From assembly GCA_963835495.1 (NCBI GenBank), contig CAWIFQ010000003.1, forward strand, positions 434,001-498,000: a DNA stretch of 64,000 nt, read 5' to 3'. Position 1 is the stretch's first letter, and the number at the start of each line of letters is the position of its first letter. Position numbers and translations under genes: made by a program. The notes under the pieces were generated by a model that worked only from the letters and a program-made list of their open reading frames with translations, did not search any database and was not told where the DNA came from. The DNA is from Acaudatibacter sp963835495. Lineage in GTDB: Bacteria > Pseudomonadota > Alphaproteobacteria > Caulobacterales > Caulobacteraceae. Shown piece after piece: positions 1 through 7,828 of this stretch.

Positions 1-464
1 GGACCGGTGTCCTCGATCGACTCGAAGCCGAACCAATGGCCGAAGCGGTGCATCTCGTCGCGATTGCGGCCGTTGGCGAAGGCGAGGCGGCCACGGACCG
101 CCACCGCGCCGGCGAGCCGTGAGTCGGTGTCGATCGCCGCGGCGAGGTCGACGAACGAGCGCATCAGCGCGCGCCCAAACCGGCCGCCCCAGCCCAGGCC
201 CTGGCAGGCGGAGGCCTTCGGCAGGCGCTCGTTCCAGAAGTGGATGTCGATGATCTTCTCGCCCGGCTGGATGACCGCGCCGTCGGAAAGCCGCAGCTCG
301 CATTCCGCCCGCTTGACCACCACCCGCAGCATGCACGTCGGGCTGTCGTTGAACTCGATGAAGCCCTGCTGGCGTCTGACCCAGGCGTCGAGCCGGCGCA
401 CGAGCAGCTGCAGCGTTCCGTCCTTCGGCGCCAGCGGGCGCTCGGGCGGCGTCCAGGCGCGCAC
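1..464 (-). CDS. YkoP-like conserved protein, 3' end cut by window edge
   Basis: The minus strand reads without a stop from about 464 to the left edge of the window. The translation has a coherent protein-like pattern: an N-terminal segment with LQLLVRRLDAWVRRQQGF, then FIEFNDSPTCMLRV, a beta-rich middle ending in GEKIIDIHFWNERLP, and a helical part with GRALMRSFVDLAAAI. The order of these motifs recalls the YkoP-type domain found near polysaccharide deacetylases, but that is recognition from memory and not a search. An in-frame stop lies upstream near 543. The start is unclear: GTG at 464 or TTG at 524 are the options, with no strong ribosome binding site at either. The plus-strand frames here look like shadows. 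No function can be assigned beyond the family resemblance. Confidence 0.5.
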   Translation of the reverse strand, partial: MRAWTPPERPLAPKDGTLQLLVRRLDAWVRRQQGFIEFNDSPTCMLRVVVKRAECELRLSDGAVIQPGEKIIDIHFWNERLPKASACQGLGWGGRFGRALMRSFVDLAAAIDTDSRLAGAVAVRGRLAFANGRNRDEMHRFGHWFGFESIEDTG

Positions 465-620
465 GGGCCCGGCAGATGCGGCTGTCCGCGGGGATTGGCT
501 CGGAACCAGAGAGGAATCGGTCAAAACAGGCGACGTCCGCGTTCAAGCCATAAACCTGCGAATAACCAAGACGGGTCGCAACGCCTATGACTTTTTTGCG
601 TGATCGCGACTTTTTGCCAC

Positions 621-1145
621 TTACGACCTTAGGACGAGGGCGTCCGGGGTGGCCTCGAATTTGGCCAGGCGGCCGAGGTAGCTCATGCCGAGCAGCGAGG
701 TCTCAAGGCCCTTGTCGATGACGAACGCGTCGACGTCGGACACCTCGGCGCGGCCCACCGAGACGAGCCCCAGCTTCACTTGAGCCGCCTTGGCCGGGCC
801 GTTCGCGGTCATCACCGTGTACTGGTACTGCAGCGACGACGGGTCCAGGCCGAGGTTGCGCGCATCGTCGGCGGTCAGCGCGACAGCGGTGGCGCCGGTG
901 TCGACCAGGAAGCGCACCGGGTGACCGTCCACCTCGGCGGTGGCCCAGAAATGGCCGTCGGTCGACTTGGCGATGGAGGCTTCGCCGGACTCCGTCGATT
1001 GCGGCTGCGACGCGTCCGGCGCGAGGGTGGCGACCGCCGCGGCCGGCTGGGGCGCGCTGTCGTGAGCCGCGATCGTCGTCAGCATGCGCGCGCCGCCCAT
1101 GGCGCATAGCGCGGCCACCACGCCGATCATCATAAACCGCACCAT
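621..1145 (-). CDS. Exported retropepsin-like aspartic protease (TIGR02281 type)
   Basis: This 174-residue protein begins with a hydrophobic N-terminal segment (MVRFMMIGVVAALCAMGGARM), probably a signal anchor that places the catalytic part in the periplasm. The active-site motif FLVDTGATAVAL, followed by a retroviral-type aspartyl protease fold and the C-terminal LLGMSYLGRL motif, matches the clan AA single-domain proteases of Proteobacteria. The start at 1145 is preferred over an upstream ATG at 1208 because an AAAGG ribosome binding site lies just before it and the signal sequence then sits at the N-terminus. The cellular substrate is not known for this family. It stands alone between the partial gene at the left edge and the DUF1289 gene on the same strand. 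Confidence 0.85.
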   Translation of the reverse strand: MVRFMMIGVVAALCAMGGARMLTTIAAHDSAPQPAAAVATLAPDASQPQSTESGEASIAKSTDGHFWATAEVDGHPVRFLVDTGATAVALTADDARNLGLDPSSLQYQYTVMTANGPAKAAQVKLGLVSVGRAEVSDVDAFVIDKGLETSLLGMSYLGRLAKFEATPDALVLRS

Positions 1146-1248
1146 CACACGCCTTTCGGGCTCTCGATCGGTCGCGCTTCTGACGACCGTTGCGGCCAAA
1201 ATACCCAACAGCGGTTTGCAACGCGTGAATCGCGTCCGGCCGACGCCG

Positions 1249-1455
1249 CTAGCCGAATATCGCCAGCTTCTCGGGGCGAATGCGGCCGCGCCGGGCCGGC
1301 AGGTCGGCCATGATCGCCGCGCGTTCGGCGTCGGTCAGGCGCGTCCAGCTGGCGACCTCGGGCAGCGTGCGCTGGCAGCCGAGGCAGAGCCCGCTCTCGC
1401 CGTCGATCAGGCAGATCTTGACGCAGGGCGTTGCGAGCGGGCTCGGCGAATCCAT
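1249..1455 (-). CDS. DUF1289 family small cysteine protein
   Basis: This is a 68-residue protein with the family pattern PCVKICLID...GLCLGCQRTLPEVASW, that is four clustered cysteines followed by a tryptophan and a helical segment ending in LPARRG. DUF1289 proteins are small putative metal or iron-sulfur binding proteins of Proteobacteria with no settled role. The length and cysteine spacing fit the family. It is followed on the same strand by the aspartic protease gene about 100 bp away. Upstream lies a region unusually rich in A and T for this genome, with three TGTAAG/CTTACA motifs (1502-1528), so this gene and the divergent gene at 1654 may share a control region. Confidence 0.85.
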   Translation of the reverse strand: MDSPSPLATPCVKICLIDGESGLCLGCQRTLPEVASWTRLTDAERAAIMADLPARRGRIRPEKLAIFG

Positions 1456-1501
1456 GTCGCGCAGATGGCGCAGCCCGCGCGGGGACGCAAGCGCGACGAA
1501 T

Positions 1502-1528
1502 TGTAAGGCGAACTTACAGTGATGTAAG
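1502..1528. promoter_or_regulatory. Triple TGTAAG/CTTACA inverted-repeat array
   Basis: Three copies of one hexamer lie in alternating orientation: TGTAAG (1502-1507), five bases, CTTACA (1513-1518), four bases, TGTAAG (1523-1528). Adjacent copies form two overlapping inverted repeats. The array sits in an AT-rich block between the divergent genes ending at 1455 and starting at 1654. The arrangement looks like an operator for a dimeric repressor such as a TetR-family protein, but no regulator gene lies nearby and the assignment is inference. Confidence 0.4.
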
Positions 1529-1653
1529 CAAGCATAACCAATACTCTGTGTATGCCTGTTACCCCAAGTTAATTATTCAATCTGTACTAGATTTAATTAG
1601 CTCTCCGCCGCCAGGGCCGGCATGAACAACGGCGTTCTTCAAGGGAGAGTCAG

Positions 1654-2028
1654 ATGCGTTTCGTCACCGCCACCCTCACGATCACAGCCATTTGCGCCAG
1701 CGCGGCCGTCGCTGTCGCTTCCACCCCTCGCCTCAACGACGTGCAGTTCATCGCCGCCAACCGCTGCCTCGGGATCGAGAGCAGCAAGCAGTTCGCCTCG
1801 CCCGACGCCGAGGCGCTGCGCCAGCTGCTCAAGAACCAGCCCGGCGGCCGCGACTCCTACATCTACGACAAGGCCGACCAGGCCCGCGAAGATGGCGAGC
1901 GCGACGCGTCCCGCTCCAGCGCCGATGTGAACGCGCGGCTCGCCGCGGAGCGCGACGGGATCTGCCGGGCCTTGGTCAGCACCACCACGGCGTCCACGCC
2001 GGGCGGCGCGCACAACATGGTGCAATAG
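1654..2028 (+). CDS. Small exported protein of unknown function
   Basis: This is a 124-residue protein with a clear Sec signal peptide (MRFVTATLTITAICASAAVAVAS) and a likely cleavage site after residue 22. The mature part carries two cysteines that could pair (ANRCLGIES and GICRAL), about 60 residues apart, between charged helical segments. A strong ribosome binding site, AAGGGAG, precedes the ATG. I do not recognise a family. It is the first plus-strand gene after the AT-rich region and is separated by about 120 bp from the phospholipase-D-like gene downstream. Confidence 0.7.
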   Translation: MRFVTATLTITAICASAAVAVASTPRLNDVQFIAANRCLGIESSKQFASPDAEALRQLLKNQPGGRDSYIYDKADQAREDGERDASRSSADVNARLAAERDGICRALVSTTTASTPGGAHNMVQ

Positions 2029-2145
2029 GCTTCACGCCTCACCACCGCTTCGGCTAGATGGCTCAGGCGTCCCGCAGGCGCCGGAGCCTGTCGGAGTCCG
2101 TCCGCCGGTTCTCTGATCGTGAACTGGCGGCGATGGCGGTGAGGC

Positions 2146-3591
2146 ATGGGCCTCTTGAGGGCCAAAGAGACCTGCTGGCGGCTCGGTCCAACCGGGCGCG
2201 TCAAGGTGTTGCTCGACGGCGAGGAATACTTCCGCACCCTGCTCGAGGCGTTGCGCCGGGCGCGGCGCTCGATCCATCTGCTCGGCTGGAGCTTCGATCC
2301 GCGGGCGCGGCTGACGCCGGAGGCCCAGGATTCCGCGGAGATCGGCCACACCCTGATCGAACTGGCGCGCGCCAATCCGGCCCTGGACGTGCGGCTGCTG
2401 GTGTGGCGCTCCGCCTTGCCGATCAGCGCCACCCAGTCGGGGTTTCCACACCGCGCCAGGGGCTGGTTCCGGGACACGCCGGTGCGCTTCGAACTCGACG
2501 ACAAGGTGCCGCTGGGCGCCTGCCATCACCAGAAGGCGGTGATCATCGACGACAGCCTCGCCTTCGTGGGCGGCGCCGATTTCGCCGACGATCGATGGGA
2601 CACCAGCGCCCATCTGGATGACGATCCCCGCCGCATCGCGCCGGATGGCCGCCGCCATGGTCCCCGGCACGAGGTGATGGCGATGACCGATGGCGCCGCC
2701 GCCGCTTCGCTGGGCGTCCTGTTTCGCGAGCGCTGGCGCACCGCCGTCGGCGAGCTGCCGGCGCCCGCCACGGCGGACGTCGCGACCTGGCCGGAGGGGC
2801 TTGCGCCGGACATCGACGGCGGCATCAGCGCCATCGCCCGCACCGAGCCGCAGTGGCGCGACAACGCCGAGGTGCGCGAGATCGGCGCGCTGACGATCGA
2901 GGCGATCGCCTCGGCCAAGGAACTGATCTACCTGGAGAACCAGTACTTCACCTGGCCTTTGGCGGTGGAGGCGCTGGCGTCGCGGCTGGCCGAGCCGTCG
3001 GGTCCGGAGATCGTGCTTGTCTGCAGCGGCCAAAGCCCGAGCTACTTCGACCGCTTCACCATGGACCGGGCGCGGTCGACGGCGCTATGGCGGCTGAAGA
3101 CCAGCGACGTGTTCAGCCGCTTCCACGCGTTCGCGCCCTACGCCGCCGGCGGCGCGCCGATCATCGCCCACGCCAAGGTGATGGCCATCGACGACCGGTT
3201 GCTGCGGATCAGCTCGGCCAACCTCAACAACCGCTCGCACGGCTTCGACACCGAATGCGAACTGGCCATCGAGGTCGACAGCGGCGCCGACCGCGCGGCG
3301 TTGGCGGCCGTGCGCGATCGGCTGGCGGCGCACTGGGTCGGCAAGTCGGCGCCGGTCATCGCCGAGCTGCGAGCCCTGACAGGCAGCCTGGCCGAAGCCT
3401 TCTGGGTGCTCGACGGCGGGGTGCGGCTGCGGCCGCTGGAGTTGCGGCGGCTGGGGCTGGCCGGCGAGTTCATCGCCGAGTTCCATCTGGGCGATCCGAC
3501 CGATCCCTTCGACTCCTGGCGACCGGCGCTGCGGCGCAGGCGTCTGCTGGCTCAGGCGCGGGCGCTCAGGCTGGGGCTGGCGGCAGGCTGA
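2146..3591 (+). CDS. Phospholipase D-like protein
   Basis: This 481-residue protein has two HKD half-sites of the phospholipase D superfamily. The first is HHQKAVIIDDSLAFVGGADF (near residues 126-145) and the second is HAKVMAIDDRLLRISSANLNNRS (near residues 344-366). In this superfamily the two half-sites combine into one active site that attacks phosphodiester bonds through a covalent histidine intermediate. The YLENQYFT segment is typical of PLD proteins acting on phospholipids. No signal peptide is apparent, so the protein is probably cytoplasmic or peripherally membrane-bound. Its last 26 bases overlap the 3' end of the convergent endonuclease/exonuclease/phosphatase-family gene. In related bacteria these two families often sit together, which suggests a joint role in membrane lipid turnover. 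Confidence 0.88.
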   Translation: MGLLRAKETCWRLGPTGRVKVLLDGEEYFRTLLEALRRARRSIHLLGWSFDPRARLTPEAQDSAEIGHTLIELARANPALDVRLLVWRSALPISATQSGFPHRARGWFRDTPVRFELDDKVPLGACHHQKAVIIDDSLAFVGGADFADDRWDTSAHLDDDPRRIAPDGRRHGPRHEVMAMTDGAAAASLGVLFRERWRTAVGELPAPATADVATWPEGLAPDIDGGISAIARTEPQWRDNAEVREIGALTIEAIASAKELIYLENQYFTWPLAVEALASRLAEPSGPEIVLVCSGQSPSYFDRFTMDRARSTALWRLKTSDVFSRFHAFAPYAAGGAPIIAHAKVMAIDDRLLRISSANLNNRSHGFDTECELAIEVDSGADRAALAAVRDRLAAHWVGKSAPVIAELRALTGSLAEAFWVLDGGVRLRPLELRRLGLAGEFIAEFHLGDPTDPFDSWRPALRRRRLLAQARALRLGLAAG

Positions 3592-4300
3592 AGTCGACCA
3601 CCAGCGGCAGGTGATCGGACGCCAGCCGCGTGAGCGGGTCCAGCGGCGTACGCACGCCCTCCACCACCACCCCCGCGCTGACGAAGGCATGGTCGATGGC
3701 CAACACCGGGAAGGTGGACGGGAAGGTCGGCGCCGGACGCGAGAACCGCGCGGCGCGGCGCGATTCCGTCAGCCGAGCGGCGAAGGTGCGGTACGCGAGG
3801 GCGCGCGGCGTCGCGTTCATGTCGCCGACCAGGATCAAAGGCGGCCGGGCCGCGCCCAGCCAGTCCGCGCCGGCCAGCGCGGCCGCCTGGTCCCGCTGCT
3901 CGCGCGGCACCAGGCCGAGATGGGTGTTGATCACCTGCAGCTCCACGTCGCCGACGCTGACGGCGATCCACAGCGCGCCGCGGGGTTCGAGCCGGCTGAA
4001 GCGGGGATGGGTCGGGATCGGCCCGGCCTTGATCAGGCGCTCGGGCAGGGTGGTCAGGATGGCGTCGCCGTACTGCTCTTCCTCGACCGTGAACGCGGCG
4101 TTGAAATGGAACGCCATGCCCAGCCGCTGCGCCAGCCGGTGCGCCTGGTCGACGCCGCCGGTGCGGGCGCGGCCGACATCGAGTTCCTGCAGCGCGACGA
4201 TGTCCGGCGCCTGGGCGGCGATCACCTCGGCGACGCGCGCAACGTCCAGCCGGCGATCGGTCCCGACGCAGCGGTGGACGTTGTAGGTGAGGATACGCAT
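3566..4300 (-). CDS. Endonuclease/exonuclease/phosphatase family protein
   Basis: The 244-residue product shows the family motifs in order: MRILTYNVHRC (metal ligand Asn), ALQELD (catalytic Glu), NTHLGL, LVGDMNATP (Asp and Asn), IDHAFV and SDHLPLVVDF (final Asp-His pair). These residues form the magnesium-dependent active site shared by exonuclease III, DNase I and sphingomyelinase-type phosphodiesterases. The substrate cannot be told from the sequence. The start at 4300 is chosen because MRILTYNVH is the conserved N-terminus, although the frame is open to 4339. It overlaps the PLD-like gene tail to tail, and both may act on phosphodiester lipids. Confidence 0.88.
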   Translation of the reverse strand: MRILTYNVHRCVGTDRRLDVARVAEVIAAQAPDIVALQELDVGRARTGGVDQAHRLAQRLGMAFHFNAAFTVEEEQYGDAILTTLPERLIKAGPIPTHPRFSRLEPRGALWIAVSVGDVELQVINTHLGLVPREQRDQAAALAGADWLGAARPPLILVGDMNATPRALAYRTFAARLTESRRAARFSRPAPTFPSTFPVLAIDHAFVSAGVVVEGVRTPLDPLTRLASDHLPLVVDFSLPPAPA

Positions 4301-4403
4301 CGCCCCCGACTTATCGAGAGCGCCGGCCTGCGTTGGCAAGCGCCGCCTCGACCTCGGCGCGCGGTTCTCTTAAGCCTGCCTGCCAAAGCGCCGGAGCCAT
4401 CGC

Positions 4404-4994
4404 ATGGGAAAGGAAGCCGAGGTCGAGGCGCTCTGGCCGGGCGGCGAGCGCGAGACCGGAAGACTTCAGTACGAACCGCCCAAACTGATCTTCCGCGGCG
4501 CGGCGCGGCGGGTGTTCGACGCCGACAGCCTGGCGCAGATTCGCGCCGACGGCCGCGACCTCGTGCTGGCCGATGGCGCGCGGTTTCGGTTGCCGACGCC
4601 GGCGGCGAGCTGGGCCGAGGCGATCCTCCATCCCAAGGGACGGCTCGGCAAGCTGGGCGTGACGACCGGCCAGCGGGTCGGTCTCGTGAATCTCGCCGAT
4701 CCAGCGTTCGCGGCGGAGCTCGCCACCCGGGTTGCGCCGGCGGACGGCGACGGCGGGCTCGACCTGCTGTTCTACGGCGCAGACAGCACCGACGAGCTGG
4801 CGAACTTGGGCGCGCTGATCCCCCGCCTCGCGCCGCGTGGCGCGCTGTGGATCGTCTCGCTGAAGGGCAAGGCGATGCGGGTGCGGGACGTGGAGGTGAT
4901 GGCTGCCGCCAAGGCGCACGGCCTGGTCGACACCAAGGTCTGCGCCTTCTCCGAAACCAGGACCGCGCTCAGGTTCGTCCGTAGACGGACCTAA
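4404..4994 (+). CDS. DUF3052-like protein
   Basis: This 196-residue protein has a C-terminal half typical of DUF3052-like proteins: KLGVTTGQRVGLVNL, LLFYGADSTDELANLGALIPRLAPRGALWIVSLKGKA, then DVEVMAAAKAHGLVDTKVCAFSETRTALRFVRR. The pattern resembles a methyltransferase-like Rossmann half without a cofactor loop. The first 80 residues contain a small beta-rich part that I do not recognise. The function is unknown. The stop codon overlaps the stop of the convergent GST gene by three bases. Confidence 0.7.
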   Translation: MGKEAEVEALWPGGERETGRLQYEPPKLIFRGAARRVFDADSLAQIRADGRDLVLADGARFRLPTPAASWAEAILHPKGRLGKLGVTTGQRVGLVNLADPAFAAELATRVAPADGDGGLDLLFYGADSTDELANLGALIPRLAPRGALWIVSLKGKAMRVRDVEVMAAAKAHGLVDTKVCAFSETRTALRFVRRRT

Positions 4995-5605
4995 GCCGAT
5001 GCGCTCGGCCTCGCGCTGATCCGCTCGTGCCAGGCGGTCAGGTGCGGACGATCCGCGTCGAGGTCGAGTCCGATCCAATGGGCAAAGTCGACCGTCGACA
5101 GCGCGCAGATGTCCGCCATGCTCAGCGCCTCGCCGGCGATGAACGGCCGCCCGTCGGCGAGTTCGCCGTCCAGCCAGCGCTGGGCGTTGGAGTAGGCGGC
5201 GCGGTTGGATTCGCCGAAGTCGTTGTACTGGCGGAACAGCGCGGCGGTGCGCGGGTGCGCATGGCGCCAGAACTGGCCGACCGGCTGCATCAGCTGGAAC
5301 TCGATCCGCCGCACCCACATGTCGACCAGCGCCTTCTCCAGCGCCGTGCGCCCGAACAGCGAGGGCTCGGGGTGCAGCTCCTCGAAGTAGCGGCAGATGG
5401 CGACCGTCTCGGAAATCGTCGTGCCGTCGTCCAGTTCCAGCGTCGGGATCTGGCCGAGCGAATTCCGCTGCAGGTGCTCTGGCGACTTGTGCTCGCGCGT
5501 CATCAGATCGATCGGGGTTTCGGCGAGCTCGATCCCCTTTTCGGCAAGGAACATCCGCACACGTCTAGGGTTTGGCGCCGGCTTCGGCGCGCCGTAAAGT
5601 TTCAT
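4991..5605 (-). CDS. Glutathione S-transferase
   Basis: This 204-residue protein has the two-domain GST layout. The N-terminal thioredoxin-like domain contains KLYGAPKPAPNPRRVRMFLAEKGI, QIPTLELDDGTTISETVAICRYFEE (the cis-Pro and the SE pair that bind glutathione), and the C-terminal helical domain contains FIAGEALSMADICALSTVDFA. Proteins of this type conjugate glutathione to electrophiles in the cytoplasm. The start at 5605 is supported by a GGGAGAAG ribosome binding site. The longer open frame upstream is a shadow of the gene on the other strand. The gene is monocistronic and divergent from the gene at 5729. Confidence 0.9.
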   Translation of the reverse strand: MKLYGAPKPAPNPRRVRMFLAEKGIELAETPIDLMTREHKSPEHLQRNSLGQIPTLELDDGTTISETVAICRYFEELHPEPSLFGRTALEKALVDMWVRRIEFQLMQPVGQFWRHAHPRTAALFRQYNDFGESNRAAYSNAQRWLDGELADGRPFIAGEALSMADICALSTVDFAHWIGLDLDADRPHLTAWHERISARPSASA

Positions 5606-5728
5606 TCGACTCTTCTCCCGATTCCAGGGGCGAGAAGACACGTCGGACGCCGGCCGACAACCCTGCGCGCCGCTTGACGCGCGACGTCGCACGCGAAAGG
5701 TGTAGTTCGTTGTGATCTGGAGTGGGCG

Positions 5729-6610
5729 ATGACGCCAGCGGCCCTCGCCGACCTCGTTAGCGACGAAGCGATCGCCTGCACCCGCAAGCATCCCGAGTTT
5801 CGGGCCGCGGTCGAGACCGCCGCGGCGCACAGCGTCGCCCATTTCCGCAATCTCGACGCCGCCTATCAATGGATCACCAAGGACATTGGCCGCGGCGCGA
5901 TCTGCGTCAATGCGCTGCTGCTGCATCTGCTGGGCGGGCTCACCGCCCACGCCCTGACCGCCGCCTGCGTCGAGAACGGGATTTCCAGCCCGGGCCGCGT
6001 GCGGCAGATGGTTCGCCGCTGCCAGGACATGGGCGAGATGACCATCGATGCCGGGCCGGGCCTGTGGACGCGCCGGCCGATGCGCCTGGGCGCCGGCCTG
6101 GTGAGCGCCTTTCGCGACCGCGCCTTGATCGACTTGCGCTCGATCCTGCGCCTGGCGCCCGAACTCGCGTGCGCCGCGGAGATCGCGCGGACGGACGACG
6201 GTTTCGTCAGTTACGTCATCGCCGTTTCGGTTGTCGCCACGCTGCGGCGCGACCTGTTCACCTTCAAGGGCGCCCCGCCGATCGACTTCTTCCTCGAGCG
6301 CGAGGCGGGAATGCTGGTGCTGCTCGACCTGCTCGCCGCCCAGGCGCCCGATCGCAAGCGGCTGCTGGAGAGCGCGCCGATCTCGCGCTACGCGCTGGCG
6401 CGCCGCTACAGCGTCTCGCGGGCGCATATCAACAAACTGCTGGCCGAGTCAGGCTGCATCGAATGCGTCGACGACGATCGGGTGGTGTTCAGACCGGCGC
6501 TGTCGCGGGCGATGGAGCGGCACTACGCCGCCGTCTTCCAGCTGAACCATTGCGCCGCCAAGGCCCTGGCGTCCGGCTGGCGGTTCGGCGCCGGCGCGGC
6601 TGGCGACTAG
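5729..6610 (+). CDS. Uncharacterised protein with probable C-terminal winged helix
   Basis: This is a 293-residue protein without a signal peptide. The N-terminal two thirds are helical (for example ICVNALLLHLLGGLTAHALTAACVENGIS and SYVIAVSVVATLRRDLF). The segment YALARRYSVSRAHINKLLAESGCIECVDDDRVVFRPALSRAMERHY near residues 225-272 reads like a winged helix-turn-helix with a recognition helix (SRAHINKLLAE), so DNA binding is possible. A GGAG ribosome binding site precedes the ATG. I do not recognise the family. It ends three bases before the stop of the convergent gene. Confidence 0.65.
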   Translation: MTPAALADLVSDEAIACTRKHPEFRAAVETAAAHSVAHFRNLDAAYQWITKDIGRGAICVNALLLHLLGGLTAHALTAACVENGISSPGRVRQMVRRCQDMGEMTIDAGPGLWTRRPMRLGAGLVSAFRDRALIDLRSILRLAPELACAAEIARTDDGFVSYVIAVSVVATLRRDLFTFKGAPPIDFFLEREAGMLVLLDLLAAQAPDRKRLLESAPISRYALARRYSVSRAHINKLLAESGCIECVDDDRVVFRPALSRAMERHYAAVFQLNHCAAKALASGWRFGAGAAGD

Positions 6611-7254
6611 GGCCAGGTTACGTCGTGCTGGTAGTAGCGGATCTCGTCGTTGGCGAACGCGGTCGGGTGATTGGCGAAGCCGTGCTTGACCGTGGTGGCC
6701 TGGTAGTTCTGCACGCCGGCCATGATGATCTCAGGGCCTGCCGAGAGGATGTCATCGCGGGTGCGGCTGGTAGGCCGCACGATGGCGATGTGGCCGGGCT
6801 TCGCGGCGTCATGGTTCTTGTAGGTCGCGACCACCAGGAAGCCGCGGTTGGCCGCCCGCTGGGCCTGGTAGCCATCCGCCACAGGCGCCCAGCCCCTGAC
6901 CGCACCCTCGCCTGAAAGCCAGTCGAACTGCGCATTGGCGAGCAGGGTCTGGCGGTGCTCGGGCGGGCGCAGGATGTAGACGCCAATCTGCTTGGCCGCC
7001 GAGGCGACGAAGGCGCTGCAATGGGTGTGCTTGCCCTCGAAATTCTCAGTCTTGCCGTCGGGCAGCCCGGTCTCCCAGTCGACATGCACCCCGGCGGGCC
7101 AGCGGCTCTCTACTTGCAGGTGATCGAGGAAGACGGCGAGCTTGTGCCCATCGTCGAAGCTGCCGGCGGCGCGGGCCGCGAGCGGGCTCAGGAGCCCAAG
7201 GGCGCCGATCCCGAGCAGGGCGAAACGGCGGCGCGAGACCTGGAATTCGGACAT
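6607..7254 (-). CDS. Tat-exported papain-like (CHAP/NlpC-type) protein
   Basis: The 215-residue product begins with a twin-arginine signal (SRRRFALLGIGALGLLSPLAARAA). The mature part contains HTHCSAFVASAAKQIGVYIL and, about 80 residues later, KPGHIAIVRP, which together resemble the catalytic Cys and His motifs of CHAP or NlpC/P60 amidases that cut peptidoglycan peptides. A role in the cell wall is inferred from these motifs only. The gene is divergent from the exported-protein cluster starting at 7415, with about 160 bp between them, and overlaps the end of the preceding convergent gene by a few bases. Confidence 0.65.
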   Translation of the reverse strand: MSEFQVSRRRFALLGIGALGLLSPLAARAAGSFDDGHKLAVFLDHLQVESRWPAGVHVDWETGLPDGKTENFEGKHTHCSAFVASAAKQIGVYILRPPEHRQTLLANAQFDWLSGEGAVRGWAPVADGYQAQRAANRGFLVVATYKNHDAAKPGHIAIVRPTSRTRDDILSAGPEIIMAGVQNYQATTVKHGFANHPTAFANDEIRYYQHDVTWP

Positions 7255-7414
7255 CGTCTGACGTCATCCCCCCGGCGGAAAGTCCCGTCCGTGAGCTGAA
7301 GGTTCGGCCGCGGAACCGGCTCGGACGAGTAATATTGCAGGAGCGTAGCAAAGTTGCGCGCGAGCAGCTAGGCTTGTTGTCTGAGCGGTGGGTTGGGGCG
7401 AAAGAGGGTCGGGC

Positions 7415-7801
7415 ATGCTGGCTTGGAAGCACAACGTGAAGGGCGCGGCGCTGGGGTTCTTGGCGCTCGGCCTGCTCACGGCGAGTACGGCCGACGCGGC
7501 GGCGCACCGCCGGCCGGATCTGGGCGACGCCGTACAGGGGAGCTGGGGCGGCGACGTCATTTCCGACTCCCAGGGCTCATCGCGATCGGACGTCACGCTG
7601 ACGCTGACGCGGGTGGGCGCGAACCGGGTGCGGATCGACAGCGACTATCCGCGCCTGCCCGTGGTGACCGTGTCGCTCAGCCGGGCGATGAGCACGATCG
7701 TCAACCGCAGTGGCGACACCGCGTTTGCGTTCAACACTCAGTCCGGCAGACTCGACGTCAGTTTCCACAACGAAGTGAGTTGGTCCGGCCAGCGGCGGTG
7801 A
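7415..7801 (+). CDS. Small exported protein, first gene of cysteine-rich/MauE cluster
   Basis: This 128-residue protein has a signal peptide (hydrophobic stretch AALGFLALGLLTASTADAAA). The mature part is beta-rich (GSWGGDVISDS, DVTLTLTRVGANRVRIDSDYPRLPVVTVSL, GRLDVSFHNEVSW) and contains no cysteine. The start at 7415 has an AAAGAGGG ribosome binding site; a start at 7388 is open but less likely. I do not recognise the family; the strand pattern could be a small lipocalin-like or beta-sandwich domain. It is the first of five plus-strand genes spaced 2-60 bp apart and ending at 13101, probably one transcription unit. Confidence 0.65.
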   Translation: MLAWKHNVKGAALGFLALGLLTASTADAAAHRRPDLGDAVQGSWGGDVISDSQGSSRSDVTLTLTRVGANRVRIDSDYPRLPVVTVSLSRAMSTIVNRSGDTAFAFNTQSGRLDVSFHNEVSWSGQRR

Positions 7802-7828
7802 CCCGGGTTCCGGCGCGGGGGCGGCCAG

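Noticed and set aside
2032..3033. Minus-strand 333-codon frame over the phospholipase D-like gene
   Set aside because: It is a shadow of the PLD gene, rich in Arg, Gly and Ala, without motifs.
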